DNA of 13,909 bases, taken from assembly GCA_023418535.1 (NCBI GenBank), contig JAEZZN010000018.1, forward strand, positions 1 through 13,909, written 5' to 3'. Of the stretch, positions 6,101 through 13,908 are shown one piece after another. Position 1 is the first letter of the stretch. Each line of letters opens with the position of its first letter. Below the pieces are notes generated by a model. That model saw only the letters and a program-made list of their open reading frames with translations, was not told the DNA's origin and ran no database searches. Source of the stretch: Bacillota bacterium (lineage in GTDB: Bacteria; Bacillota_A; Clostridia; Tissierellales; Peptoniphilaceae). The position numbers were made by a program, and so were the translations under genes.

Positions 6101-8698
6101 TTACACATCCTTTGCTTTGTTTATAAATTTATTTAAAGTGTCAAGCGCTTGTATAGGTGTCATATTGTCTATTACAATATCTGATAATTCTCTAATTAAA
6201 ATATCTTTTTCAATATTTACATTTTTATCAGATATAAAGTTTAATTGTTCATTTTCAACTATTTGATTATCGTTTATACTTTCAAGTATTGTATTTGCTC
6301 TAAATATTATTTTGTCTGGAAGTCCTGAAAGTTTTGCTACTTCAATACCATAAGATTTATTTGTTTTACCTTTTACAATTTTTCTTAAAAATACTATATC
6401 TTGATTTGATTCTTCTATATCAACTTTTAGATTTTCAACATTTGGAAGAATATCTTCTAAATCTGTAAGTTCATGATAATGAGTTGCAAATAAAGTTTTA
6501 GACTTATTGTGTTTACTCATATATTCAACTATTGATTTTGCAATACTATATCCATCATTTGTAGATGTTCCTCTACCAACTTCATCTAAAATTACAAAAC
6601 TTGTATCATTAGCATTTTTTATAATATTTGACATTTCATTCATTTCTACCATAAATGTGGATTCACCCTTTGCAAGATTATCAGAAGCTCCAATCCTTGT
6701 AAATAAAGCATCAGAGATTGAAATATCACATGCAGAAGCAGGTACAAATGATCCTATTTGTGCCATCAATATTATAAGAGCTACTTGTCTCATATATGTT
6801 GATTTACCAGCCATATTTGGTCCAGTTATTATTTGAATAATCTTCTTATTCTTTCCTATAAGAGTATCATTTGAAATAAATTCATTTATTCCCATGCTAA
6901 TTTCTACAATTGGATGCCTTCCATCTTTAATTCTAAAATAATTTTCTTCATTAAATATTGGTCTTGTATAATTGTTGTTTATAGCAATTTTAGCAAGATT
7001 GTTTATTACATCAATTGTAGAAATAATATCTGTTACTAATTTAATCCTTGTAGAATTACTTGAAATCTCATCTCTAATTGTAGTAAAAATCTTATATTCT
7101 AAATCAACAATTTCACTTTGACTTCCAAGTATCATTTCTGATATTTGATTCAATCTATCGGTAATATATCTCTCACTATTTTTTAAGGTTTGACGTCTTA
7201 TATAGTGATCTGGGACCTTTGAGATATGAGAATTTGTAACTTCTATATAGTATCCAGTATTTTTATTATAGCTAATTTTAAGCTTATTTATATTGGTGTT
7301 CTTTCTCTCTTCTAATTCATATTCTAATAGCAATTCTTTGCCATGTGTTGATTCATATTTCAAATTATCAAGTTCTTTGGAATACCCATATTTGATAATA
7401 TCTCCTTCCGTAATAACAAAAGGAGCATCTTCTCTAATTGAATCATTTACTAGATTAAATAGATTTTCTAATGTATCAAAATTTTGATATAAATTATGGA
7501 AATGTTTATTATCCATGGTACCAAGTATTTCTTTCAATACAGGTAGATTTTCAATTGAATTTCTAAGATTTAATAAATCTCTAGCATTTGCGTTCTTAAA
7601 TGAAATTTTAGAAAGTATTCTTTCTAAATCATAAATAGATGATAATACAGCAGAAAACTCTTCAATTTTATCTTGATTTAGCGTTAAATATTCAACCATA
7701 TCAAGCCTAGTATTTATATCATTTTTGTTTATCAAAGGGAATTCAAGCCATGAATTAATTTTTCTTGACCCCATTGGTGTATCACATTTATCCAGTATTG
7801 AAAGCAATGAATTCTTTTTAGAATTATCTTGAAGATTTTTGTGTATTTCAAGATTTTCTCTAGTATGAGCATCAATCTTCATATATCTTACAGTATCTAT
7901 ATAATTAATATTATCAATATGTTCAAGTGTATCATTTCTAAATAGATAAATATAATCTAAAAGCATTGAAGACGATATTATAGAAAACATTTTTTCCATA
8001 AAGAAATCTCTATCATATCTTTTAATTTTTCCTGATATATTTTTTATCAGATTTTTTATATCAAGATTATCTATATCAACATATGAAATTATAATATTAT
8101 AATTATTTATATATGATATAAAAGATTTAAATTCTATCGGTTTATTTAATATAATTTCTTTAGGGTTTACCTTTACTATTAAATCGATTAAATCTCTTTC
8201 AATATTATTCGAATTGATAATTTCAGTTGTATTAAATTCTCCAGTTGTTATATCTACATATGAAACTCCAAAAGAGTCTTTTGTATTGTATATACTAAGT
8301 AAAAAATTATTTTGACTATCCTTACCTTCCATATCAACTAAAGTTCCTGGAGTAATTATTTTTACAATATTTCTTTTAACAATACCCTTAGCAGTTGCTG
8401 GATCTTCTAATTGTTCAACAATCCCAACCTTGTATCCTTTATCTACAAGTCTTGTAATATATGCAGATGCTGAGTGATGCGGAACTCCAGCCATTGGTAC
8501 TTTTTCATCAAGACCAGCATCCCTTCCAGTCAAAACAATCTCTAATTCTTTAGATGCTAATAAAGCATCATCAAAAAACATTTCATAGAAATCACCAAGT
8601 CTGTAAAACAATATAATTTCTTTATTTTCTTTTTTTAAATCGACATATTGCCTCATCATAGGCGTTAATTTGTCATAGTTGATTTTATCTATTAACAT
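6101..8698 (-). CDS. mutS: DNA mismatch repair protein MutS
   Basis: Recognises mismatches and small loops and, on ATP binding, becomes a sliding clamp that recruits MutL. The N-terminal mismatch-binding domain has GDFYEMF with the Phe37-x-Glu39 pair that stacks on the mispair. Connector, lever and clamp domains follow. The ABC-type ATPase has Walker A GPNMAGKS (626-633), FVILDEVGRGTS with D705-E706 as Walker B, and the ATHYHE switch. The C-terminal tail has QLNFI (818-822), resembling the beta-clamp-binding QLSFF of B. subtilis MutS. The 865 residues are full length. AAGGA lies five bases before the ATG. The gene overlaps the end of the transporter gene by 14 bases and is followed immediately by mutL. 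Confidence 0.98.
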   Translation of the reverse strand: MLIDKINYDKLTPMMRQYVDLKKENKEIILFYRLGDFYEMFFDDALLASKELEIVLTGRDAGLDEKVPMAGVPHHSASAYITRLVDKGYKVGIVEQLEDPATAKGIVKRNIVKIITPGTLVDMEGKDSQNNFLLSIYNTKDSFGVSYVDITTGEFNTTEIINSNNIERDLIDLIVKVNPKEIILNKPIEFKSFISYINNYNIIISYVDIDNLDIKNLIKNISGKIKRYDRDFFMEKMFSIISSSMLLDYIYLFRNDTLEHIDNINYIDTVRYMKIDAHTRENLEIHKNLQDNSKKNSLLSILDKCDTPMGSRKINSWLEFPLINKNDINTRLDMVEYLTLNQDKIEEFSAVLSSIYDLERILSKISFKNANARDLLNLRNSIENLPVLKEILGTMDNKHFHNLYQNFDTLENLFNLVNDSIREDAPFVITEGDIIKYGYSKELDNLKYESTHGKELLLEYELEERKNTNINKLKISYNKNTGYYIEVTNSHISKVPDHYIRRQTLKNSERYITDRLNQISEMILGSQSEIVDLEYKIFTTIRDEISSNSTRIKLVTDIISTIDVINNLAKIAINNNYTRPIFNEENYFRIKDGRHPIVEISMGINEFISNDTLIGKNKKIIQIITGPNMAGKSTYMRQVALIILMAQIGSFVPASACDISISDALFTRIGASDNLAKGESTFMVEMNEMSNIIKNANDTSFVILDEVGRGTSTNDGYSIAKSIVEYMSKHNKSKTLFATHYHELTDLEDILPNVENLKVDIEESNQDIVFLRKIVKGKTNKSYGIEVAKLSGLPDKIIFRANTILESINDNQIVENEQLNFISDKNVNIEKDILIRELSDIVIDNMTPIQALDTLNKFINKAKDV

Positions 8699-9620
8699 AT
8701 TTTTCCTTAAATGTATTTTCTCTTGTTCTATTAATTATAATTATTCCAATAATTACAAAAACTAAACCTACAATTATTCCCCAAGTAATTTTTTCTCCAA
8801 GAATAATCGCACTTAAAAATGTTCCAAAAAAAGGTATAAATAATCTTAAAAATGCCATTTCTGAAGCTTTGTACTCTTTTAATACCATATACCAAAGTGT
8901 AAATGCCGTAGCAGATAAAAATCCACTATAAAGCAATAATAATGCGGAATTAAACGTAAATACAAGTGGTGTTTTAAACATAAAATAACCAATCAACATC
9001 AGCAAAATTCCACCATATAGAAACTGTCCACTTGACTGTGCAAATGCTGAAACGAAAGATGAACTTCTCTTAACATACATAGTTCCTATAGCTCCAAGTA
9101 CCGCATTCATGAACATAAATCCTTCCCCTACTAATGAGAAGCTCCAATTAAATTCTTTATTTAAATTAGATATAATTACACCTACAAGACCAAATATAAT
9201 AGCAATAAATTTATAAATATCAAATCTTTCATCTAAGAAGAAATGTGAAAATATAACTACTAAAAATGTAGAAGAAGATGTCAAAATAGCTGCTTTCATA
9301 CCAGTAGTATTTCCAGTACCTATATAGAAGAAAAGATATCCCAAGGTTGTAACTATTATTCCTAATTTTAATAAATATGGGAATTTTGTTATCATTTGAT
9401 TTACATTTTTTCTATCAAATATAAACATTAGTATAAGAACAATAATACCTGCAATTGTAAATCTAATCCCTGCTACAAACATCATTGCAAAATAATCGCC
9501 ACCTTGTATACTTAATTCCTTATACGTAAGTTTTACAGCTGGAAATGCTGATCCCCATAAAAACATACAAAAAATTGAAATCGCATATGCAATACATTTA
9601 TTCTTTAATAATTTATGCAT
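8685..9620 (-). CDS. EamA/DMT-family transporter
   Basis: Integral membrane protein of the drug/metabolite transporter superfamily. Its 311 residues contain about ten hydrophobic helices in two repeated five-helix halves, each an EamA domain. The first half begins AYAISIFCMFLWGSAFPAVK, the typical WGS-F-xK signature, and the second ends in FFGTFLSAIILGEKITWG, the usual LGE signature before the last helix. The family exports small metabolites or amino acids; the substrate cannot be told from sequence. GGGAG precedes the ATG. Its end overlaps the mutS start by 14 bases, which suggests translational coupling, and it is the first gene of the operon leading to mutS, mutL and miaA. Confidence 0.88.
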   Translation of the reverse strand: MHKLLKNKCIAYAISIFCMFLWGSAFPAVKLTYKELSIQGGDYFAMMFVAGIRFTIAGIIVLILMFIFDRKNVNQMITKFPYLLKLGIIVTTLGYLFFYIGTGNTTGMKAAILTSSSTFLVVIFSHFFLDERFDIYKFIAIIFGLVGVIISNLNKEFNWSFSLVGEGFMFMNAVLGAIGTMYVKRSSSFVSAFAQSSGQFLYGGILLMLIGYFMFKTPLVFTFNSALLLLYSGFLSATAFTLWYMVLKEYKASEMAFLRLFIPFFGTFLSAIILGEKITWGIIVGLVFVIIGIIIINRTRENTFKEKYVNR

Positions 9621-9661
9621 TTAACTCTCCCAAAAATTTTATTTTTCAATATATACTATAT

Positions 9662-9691
9662 ATTATATCATTGCTACAAAAGTTTTAACAA
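9662..9691 (-). promoter_or_regulatory. Promoter of the transporter-mutS-mutL-miaA operon
   Basis: On the minus strand a perfect -10 TATAAT (9662-9667) lies 18 bases downstream of TTGTTA (9686-9691). It sits in the gap between the gap-gene terminator and the transporter start. I saw no SOS box here. Confidence 0.6.
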
Positions 9692-9700
9692 TTATAAAAC

Positions 9701-9731
9701 AAAAAAAGAGAAACTCGTAATGAGCTTCTCT
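9701..9731 (-). terminator. Rho-independent terminator of the GAPDH gene
   Basis: A ten-position stem with one mismatch (9707-9716 with 9722-9731) and a five-base loop is followed on the minus strand by seven T residues (A run at 9701-9707). Confidence 0.88.
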
Positions 9732-9755
9732 CTATATTCTTTAGTTTTCTATATT

Positions 9756-10751
9756 TTATAGACTTGTCATGTATTCTAATGTATGAATCATGTTTCCTGT
9801 GAAACCATATTCATTATCATACCATGAAACAGTTTTAACTAATTGTTCACCGTTTTCACCAACCATTATCTTAGTTTGAGTTGCATCAAATACTGATCCA
9901 GCTGGAACTCCAATAATGTCAGAAGAAACTATTTCATCTGTGTTGTATAAGAATGCTTCACTTGCATATTTCTTCATAGCTTCGTTAACTTCTTCTGCAG
10001 TTACTTCTTTGTTTAATACTGAATATAATTCAACTACTGAACCTGTAATAACTGGAACTCTTAATGCTGTACCGTCTATTCTTCCGTTTAGAGATGGTAT
10101 AACTTTACCAACTGCTTTTGCAGCACCTGTTGATGCTGGAATAATATTTTGAGCAGCTGCTCTACTCTTTCTTCCACCAGGAGCATCTTGTGTTCCTTGT
10201 GTAGCTGTATAAGCGTGGATTGTTGACATTAAGGCTCTATCTACACCAAATTCTTTATCTAAAACATTTACCATTGGCGCTAGGCAGTTTGTTGTACATG
10301 AAGCTGCAGAAACAATTTTATCTTCTGCTTCAATTATTTCGTGGTTAACACCAAATACAACTGTCTTTAAATCACCTTTAGCTGGAGCTGAGATAAGAAC
10401 TTTTTTAGCACCTGCATCTATATGAGCTTGAGCTTTTTCTACTGATGTGTAGAATCCTGTACATTCTAATACAATATCAATTCCTAATTCACCCCATGGT
10501 AATTTTGAAGCATCTTTTTCTTCATATGATTTGATAGCTTTTCCATCTACTACTAAGTCATCATTTTTAACTTCTACAGTATATGGGAATCTACCTTGAG
10601 CTGTATCATATTTTAATAAATATGCTAAATCATCATTATCAGTTAAGTCGTTGATTGCTACAACTTCTAATTTTGTATCTGATTCTAAGATTCTTCTTAA
10701 AGCTAAACGACCTATACGACCGAAACCATTAATTGCTACTTTTATTGACAT
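9756..10751 (-). CDS. gap: Glyceraldehyde-3-phosphate dehydrogenase, type I
   Basis: Glycolytic enzyme converting glyceraldehyde-3-phosphate, NAD+ and phosphate to 1,3-bisphosphoglycerate in the cytosol as a homotetramer. The Rossmann motif NGFGRIGR (8-15) and the NAD-type INDL (33-36) are followed by the catalytic SCTTNCLAP with Cys152 and by His179 in STIHAYT. RVPV and WYDNEYGF complete the phosphorylating GAPDH signature. The 331 residues are full length. AAAGGAG lies before the ATG. It is a single-gene unit with its own promoter and terminator, not clustered with pgk or tpi here. Its codons look more biased than those of its neighbours, as expected for a highly expressed gene. Confidence 0.98.
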   Translation of the reverse strand: MSIKVAINGFGRIGRLALRRILESDTKLEVVAINDLTDNDDLAYLLKYDTAQGRFPYTVEVKNDDLVVDGKAIKSYEEKDASKLPWGELGIDIVLECTGFYTSVEKAQAHIDAGAKKVLISAPAKGDLKTVVFGVNHEIIEAEDKIVSAASCTTNCLAPMVNVLDKEFGVDRALMSTIHAYTATQGTQDAPGGRKSRAAAQNIIPASTGAAKAVGKVIPSLNGRIDGTALRVPVITGSVVELYSVLNKEVTAEEVNEAMKKYASEAFLYNTDEIVSSDIIGVPAGSVFDATQTKIMVGENGEQLVKTVSWYDNEYGFTGNMIHTLEYMTSL

Positions 10752-10786
10752 AATTTTTCTCCTTTTACTTTATTCTTACATATATT

Positions 10787-10815
10787 ATTTTATACCTAAG
10801 TTAATTTTTTTTCAA
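10787..10815 (-). promoter_or_regulatory. gap promoter
   Basis: On the minus strand TTGAAA (10810-10815) and TAAAAT (10787-10792) are separated by 17 bases. The rest of the roughly 200-base divergent gap is almost pure A/T, and I found no palindrome or riboswitch in it. Confidence 0.6.
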
Positions 10816-10948
10816 ATTTTAGTTCAAATTTTATAAAATATATCTATTTTTTTACAAATAAATAATATATATAAGTAAAAAAATATTATATTATTATTTT
10901 TTGGGTAAAATATACATGTAACAATTAAAACAAATATTGGAGGAAAAC

Positions 10949-11251
10949 ATGGAATTTAAACATATTGAAGAATATACAGAAATTTATGAAAATCACAAAC
11001 AAGTTATAGAAGAATTTAGAGCTTCTTTAGAAAAACTTCAAGAAAGCTATAAAGAATATAGAAAATTAGTAGATTACTATGATAGTGAACAATTTATTAT
11101 AGACTTTAATAAATCTAATAATAACGAAATAGATCCAGAAATAAATCAATGGATACTAACTGAAGATGCAATCTACGATTTAATTGGAGATAATTATCAT
11201 TTAGCAATAGATTTGTTAACAGTGGCAACAGATATGATAAAGAATAATTAA
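10949..11251 (+). CDS. DUF4298-type small acidic protein
   Basis: Soluble protein of 100 residues, mostly charged helix, with a predicted coiled coil over the first half (HIEEYTEIYENHKQVIEEF through YKEYRKLVDYY). The middle DYYDSEQFIIDF and the end ILTEDAIYDLIGDN match what I recall of DUF4298, a family of unknown function common in Firmicutes. The ATG at 10949 is chosen because GGAGG (10939-10943) lies five bases upstream; the TTG at 10937 in the same frame is part of that ribosome-site region. It is transcribed alone, divergently from gap, and ends at a strong terminator. No signal peptide, membrane helix or catalytic motif is seen, so no function is proposed. Confidence 0.8.
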   Translation: MEFKHIEEYTEIYENHKQVIEEFRASLEKLQESYKEYRKLVDYYDSEQFIIDFNKSNNNEIDPEINQWILTEDAIYDLIGDNYHLAIDLLTVATDMIKNN

Positions 11252-11260
11252 TAATATACT

Positions 11261-11301
11261 AAAATATTCCCCACCAGCTAAGCTGATTGGGGAATATTTT
11301 T
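11261..11301. terminator. Bidirectional terminator with an insertion-sequence-like loop
   Basis: A perfect 13-bp stem (11261-11273 with 11288-11300) encloses a second small stem, CAGC-TAA-GCTG (11275-11285). T residues follow the stem on the plus strand and an A run precedes it, so it can serve both converging genes. The upper part, ACCAGCTAAGCTG at 11273-11285, is identical to the insertion-sequence hairpin at 72-84. Confidence 0.85.
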
Positions 11302-11339
11302 ATAAGTATAAAAATTTTATTAACCCTTTATTCAATGAC

Positions 11340-11828
11340 TTATATATGTTTTTTAAGCCAATCAATCTTTAAAAAGTCTTTATTGTTATTATTGTCATTT
11401 CTATATGAATCTTTTGATAACGCTTCATAAATACTTAAAAATTGTTTTATACTTGGTACACGAAATTTTATATCATCTTCTTCAATAATTTCTATATCAG
11501 ATTCTAATATCCCTGCAAAATCATATAATGAATTAATAGTTCCATATTCTACACTAAGTCTATCTTTCTCAAACTCATGCTCATGAGTATATATTAGTTT
11601 ATATCCTAAATCTTCCATAATAGACATTATTTTATCCCAATCATAAATTCTAAGCTCATCAGGTGCTTCCCACCCTCTTGGATCTCCTGGAACATGAATA
11701 TCAATATCAGATGGATTCCATTTTTCTTTTGAAACAAATTCTAATCCTAATGATCCCATTAAAGTTGGAATAATTCCTATCTTGTTTAAATGGAAACATA
11801 TTGTTTTGAATTCATTAAGTAAATCCAT
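11340..11828 (-). CDS. Putative nucleotidyltransferase-fold protein
   Basis: A 162-residue soluble protein. LMGSLGLEF (23-31) and PSDIDIHV (39-46) form the Gly-Ser-x(n)-Asp-x-Asp pattern of the polymerase-beta-like nucleotidyltransferase fold, where the two aspartates bind metal. A third acidic residue could come from DRLSVEYG (about 90). The C-terminal FRVPSIKQFLSIYEALSKDSYR resembles the helical tail of MNT/kanamycin-nucleotidyltransferase-like proteins that read from a conserved Pro-Ser. The substrate is unknown and I recognise no named gene. AAGGAG precedes the ATG. It starts 19 bases after the carboxypeptidase gene on the same strand, so the two are probably co-transcribed. No antitoxin partner is seen. 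Confidence 0.65.
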   Translation of the reverse strand: MDLLNEFKTICFHLNKIGIIPTLMGSLGLEFVSKEKWNPSDIDIHVPGDPRGWEAPDELRIYDWDKIMSIMEDLGYKLIYTHEHEFEKDRLSVEYGTINSLYDFAGILESDIEIIEEDDIKFRVPSIKQFLSIYEALSKDSYRNDNNNNKDFLKIDWLKKHI

Positions 11829-11847
11829 TTAATTCTCCTTAAATTTA

Positions 11848-12966
11848 TCAAATTGAATTATCAATTAATTGTAATAAATGTTCTACATCTGAATATCTAT
11901 AATAGTCGGTAGTTGAACCTAAAGAAATTATTAGATATTCTCTTCCATTAGCTTCATAAAGTATATCAAGATTAAAGGTGCCGCCTACTGTACCTGTTTT
12001 AACGCCTTTTACTCCAGGTCTATAAAATTTATTATTGTAATCTAAAAATAAATTTGTATTCTCCCATGTTTGAATTCCACCATAAGGTAAAGTAGCTGAG
12101 TATGAATCTTGATAAATTATTTTTCTAAACCAATCATTTTTTAATAAATTTTCAGTTACTCTTTTTATATCCATTACACTTGAAGTTGCTTCATAATCAA
12201 ATCCTGATGGATCATACAAGCATGTTTTAGTGTAATTATTTTTTTGTAAATATTTATTAAACTCTGTGAAGAAAGCAGTTAATCTTTCATCGAAACTTTC
12301 CGCATTTGGATTTATTTTTCTACCTGTTTCTTCAGCGATTACATAAGATGCATCATTTCCTGATGGAACCAACATAGCTGAATATAGATTTTCTACTGAA
12401 TATTCTTGAATTGCAATATAAGCCATGGATGAGCCTTGTTTTACGCTATTTACAGCCTCATAAGATGGAATCACTATATCATCTAAATCTAAATAGTTGG
12501 TTGCAAAATCTATTACAAAAAGCTTAGCTACACTTGCAGGAAGAACCTTATCATTTGGATTTTTTGCAAACACAATTTCATCATTTGATAAGTCAACTGC
12601 AAGCATTGAATGTGCAGTATAATCATAACCATCATCAATATCGTAAACTTTTTTTTCATCAATCACAATTTCATTTTGTCTTGAATTATCATTTTGATGA
12701 TTAATTTTTTCATCCACAATTGAATTATCACTATTTTGTTTATCTTGTTCTAATTCATTTTCAATTACCGTCTGATTTAATTTGTTTTCATCAATCGTAT
12801 TATGAATAGCGTTGTTTCTAAAAATTACGCCTTTAGCTATTTGATAGCCCCCAAATAATAGCACAAAAAGAAACAATGTAAACTTTAGATTAGCTAATCT
12901 TCTTTTCTTAGCTCTTTTCTTTTTCCTTAATATTCTTTTTTGTTTCTCTAAATTTCTTTTATCCAT
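11848..12966 (-). CDS. D-alanyl-D-alanine carboxypeptidase, peptidase S11 (DacA-like PBP)
   Basis: Low-molecular-weight penicillin-binding protein that trims the terminal D-Ala from peptidoglycan stem peptides outside the membrane. A very basic cytoplasmic N-terminus (about 1-28, mostly Lys/Arg) precedes an anchoring membrane helix (about 29-48), so it is held by the N-terminus as a signal anchor. A polar Asn/Asp/Glu-rich linker (50-105) leads to the S11 domain with SVAK (Ser145, Lys148), SGN (202-204) and KTG (323-325), the three active-site motifs. The usual C-terminal beta domain and amphipathic anchor of DacA are absent. The ribosome site (GAAAGAAG) is weak. It leads a two-gene unit with the nucleotidyltransferase-like gene. 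Confidence 0.93.
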   Translation of the reverse strand: MDKRNLEKQKRILRKKKRAKKRRLANLKFTLFLFVLLFGGYQIAKGVIFRNNAIHNTIDENKLNQTVIENELEQDKQNSDNSIVDEKINHQNDNSRQNEIVIDEKKVYDIDDGYDYTAHSMLAVDLSNDEIVFAKNPNDKVLPASVAKLFVIDFATNYLDLDDIVIPSYEAVNSVKQGSSMAYIAIQEYSVENLYSAMLVPSGNDASYVIAEETGRKINPNAESFDERLTAFFTEFNKYLQKNNYTKTCLYDPSGFDYEATSSVMDIKRVTENLLKNDWFRKIIYQDSYSATLPYGGIQTWENTNLFLDYNNKFYRPGVKGVKTGTVGGTFNLDILYEANGREYLIISLGSTTDYYRYSDVEHLLQLIDNSI

Positions 12967-12984
12967 ATGTCTTCTTTCTCTTAA

Positions 12985-13018
12985 TTATTATTATTTATTT
13001 TACTATAAATAATAATAA
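12985..13018. repeat. Perfect 13-bp AT-only inverted repeat upstream of the carboxypeptidase gene
   Basis: TTATTATTATTTA (12985-12997) and its exact complement (13006-13018) flank eight bases. It lies in the 5' leader or promoter of the carboxypeptidase gene. It may be an operator or simply low-complexity sequence; neither strand has a good T run after it. Confidence 0.5.
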
Positions 13019-13042
13019 AAGAAAAATATCTGCCAGATAAAT

Positions 13043-13056
13043 TAACTCTCTCCTTA
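13043..13056 (-). promoter_or_regulatory. Orphan ribosome binding site
   Basis: Just after the stop of the PcfB-like gene the minus strand reads TTAAGGAGAGAG, a strong ribosome site, but no ATG, GTG or TTG follows at a usable distance. It looks like the start region of a deleted downstream gene. Confidence 0.5.
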
Positions 13057-13059
13057 AAG

Positions 13060-13422
13060 TCAGTTTATTAGGTCCAATACTTTTATGTCTTTGGCTTGGA
13101 AAAATACTTCATAGTTTTTACTTTCTTTGTTTTTCATTACTGAGAAACTTACTCCAAATTTGTTTAGTTCATTTTTCAAGTCTTTGAGATTGCTTTGATC
13201 TATGCTTATATTTTCTATTTGTCCTTTTTTATATAAGTCTTTTATTTTCATTTCATCTTCCATAAGACTTTTGAGGTTTCCATTTGCTTTTTTTAACGTA
13301 TCATTCATCTTTTTTCTTATTTCTTTGTCTAAGTTGATTGATTCTTTTGCTGCCTTTATTGTGTATGTTATTATGGTTTGTGCTACTTGACCTGCTTCTT
13401 TGCTTATTTCTTCGTTTATCAT
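13060..13422 (-). CDS. PcfB/DUF3801-like conjugation protein
   Basis: A 120-residue, Lys-rich cytoplasmic protein. The N-terminus is helical (EEISKEAGQVAQTIITYTIKAAKESI). The C-terminal part, KGQIENISIDQSNLKDLKNEL and FGVSFSVMKNKESKNYEVFFQAKD, matches the DUF3801 pattern as I recall it. This family includes PcfB of plasmid pCF10, a relaxosome accessory factor that docks the relaxase onto the type IV coupling protein. AAAGGAG lies seven bases before the ATG. In conjugative elements the next gene is normally the coupling protein pcfC/traG; here only an orphan ribosome site follows. It is probably a leftover of an integrated element, intact but isolated. Confidence 0.72.
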   Translation of the reverse strand: MINEEISKEAGQVAQTIITYTIKAAKESINLDKEIRKKMNDTLKKANGNLKSLMEDEMKIKDLYKKGQIENISIDQSNLKDLKNELNKFGVSFSVMKNKESKNYEVFFQAKDIKVLDLIN

Positions 13423-13445
13423 GTTTTATCTCCTTTGTTTGAATT

Positions 13446-13488
13446 AAAAAAGGAAAGTATAGGCTTTAATTTTTATATACTTCCCTTT
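13446..13488 (-). terminator. Rho-independent terminator upstream of the PcfB-like gene
   Basis: On the minus strand a 13-position stem (13476-13488 with 13449-13461), with one G-U pair, is followed by six T residues (A run at 13446-13451). It would stop transcription arriving from the relaxase remnant, so the PcfB-like gene needs a promoter of its own; I see none in the short gap of about 20 bases. Confidence 0.75.
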
Positions 13489-13604
13489 GATTGTTTTTAT
13501 TTTATTGTTGTTGGTGGTGGAATGCTTTATTTTGATGTTTTTATAGCTTTCTTAGGTCTTTGTACCTTTTATTGTTTTTATGCTCTTATTTTGCTTTTCC
13601 ACCT

Positions 13605-13874
13605 TTAGTAGTTTGTGTGTGTTCTTTTGTCTGATAGATAGTTTTTCATGTTGGAATATATAATCTGTATTTCTTCATTGTTCATCGCTTTTATTTCTTC
13701 TGTGCTTTTGTATGTTTTGTATGTTCCATCTTCATTTATTGGTTTTACTATGGTCATTATAAAGGCATGAATATTTTGATTTCCCTCTCTACTTTCATCA
13801 TGAATTGCTAGGTCTACTATCATTCCCTCTTTTACAAAATTGGTTTTAACATATTCTTCCTCCAATAATCCCAA
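13605..13874 (-). pseudogene. Truncated MobA/MobL-type relaxase fragment
   Basis: Up to 89 codons are open from a TTG at 13874. There is no ATG or proper start, and a stop codon lies just upstream at 13884-13886, so the 5' end is missing. EYVKTNFVKEGMIVDLAIH, DESREGNQNIHAFIM and VKPINEDGTY match the MobA/MobL relaxase segment that normally reads F-x-x-x-GM-x-x-D-x-x-IHD-x-x-x-GNPHAHIM-x-x-RP-x-NEDG. The second His of the metal-binding HAH is Phe here. After DGTY the sequence no longer looks like a relaxase and stops at TAA (13605-13607), suggesting a downstream deletion as well. A complete relaxase of this type is several hundred residues long. Confidence 0.7.
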
Positions 13875-13875
13875 G

Positions 13876-13908
13876 AAAAAAGCTTAAGAGTCATCTCCTA
13901 AGCTTTTC
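13876..13908 (-). terminator. Rho-independent terminator at the right edge
   Basis: On the minus strand a 13-position stem (13895-13907 with 13878-13890), with one G-U pair and a four-base loop, is followed by six T residues (A run at 13876-13881). It ends transcription from a gene beyond the window edge, just before the relaxase remnant. Confidence 0.85.

Noticed and set aside
4261..8698. Several plus-strand open frames of 60 to 110 codons inside mutL and mutS
   Set aside because: They are antisense shadows of well-supported genes with no ribosome sites or recognisable domains.
13002..13045. A 15-codon hydrophobic peptide after the orphan ribosome site, starting at ATT or CTG
   Set aside because: It would need a very rare start codon, and its sequence is only the translation of T-rich DNA. 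A deletion junction explains the site better.
13510..13603. GGTGGAA and TTCCACC, seven bases complementary over a 74-base gap, possibly a structured RNA
   Set aside because: The pair is short and far apart, and the enclosed sequence is low-complexity with only a weak AGGT/ACCT stem. There is not enough to call an RNA.
13378..13608. A plus-strand 76-codon hydrophobic open frame
   Set aside because: It has no ribosome site, overlaps the start of the PcfB-like gene in antisense and runs through a minus-strand terminator. Its hydrophobicity comes from T-rich sequence.
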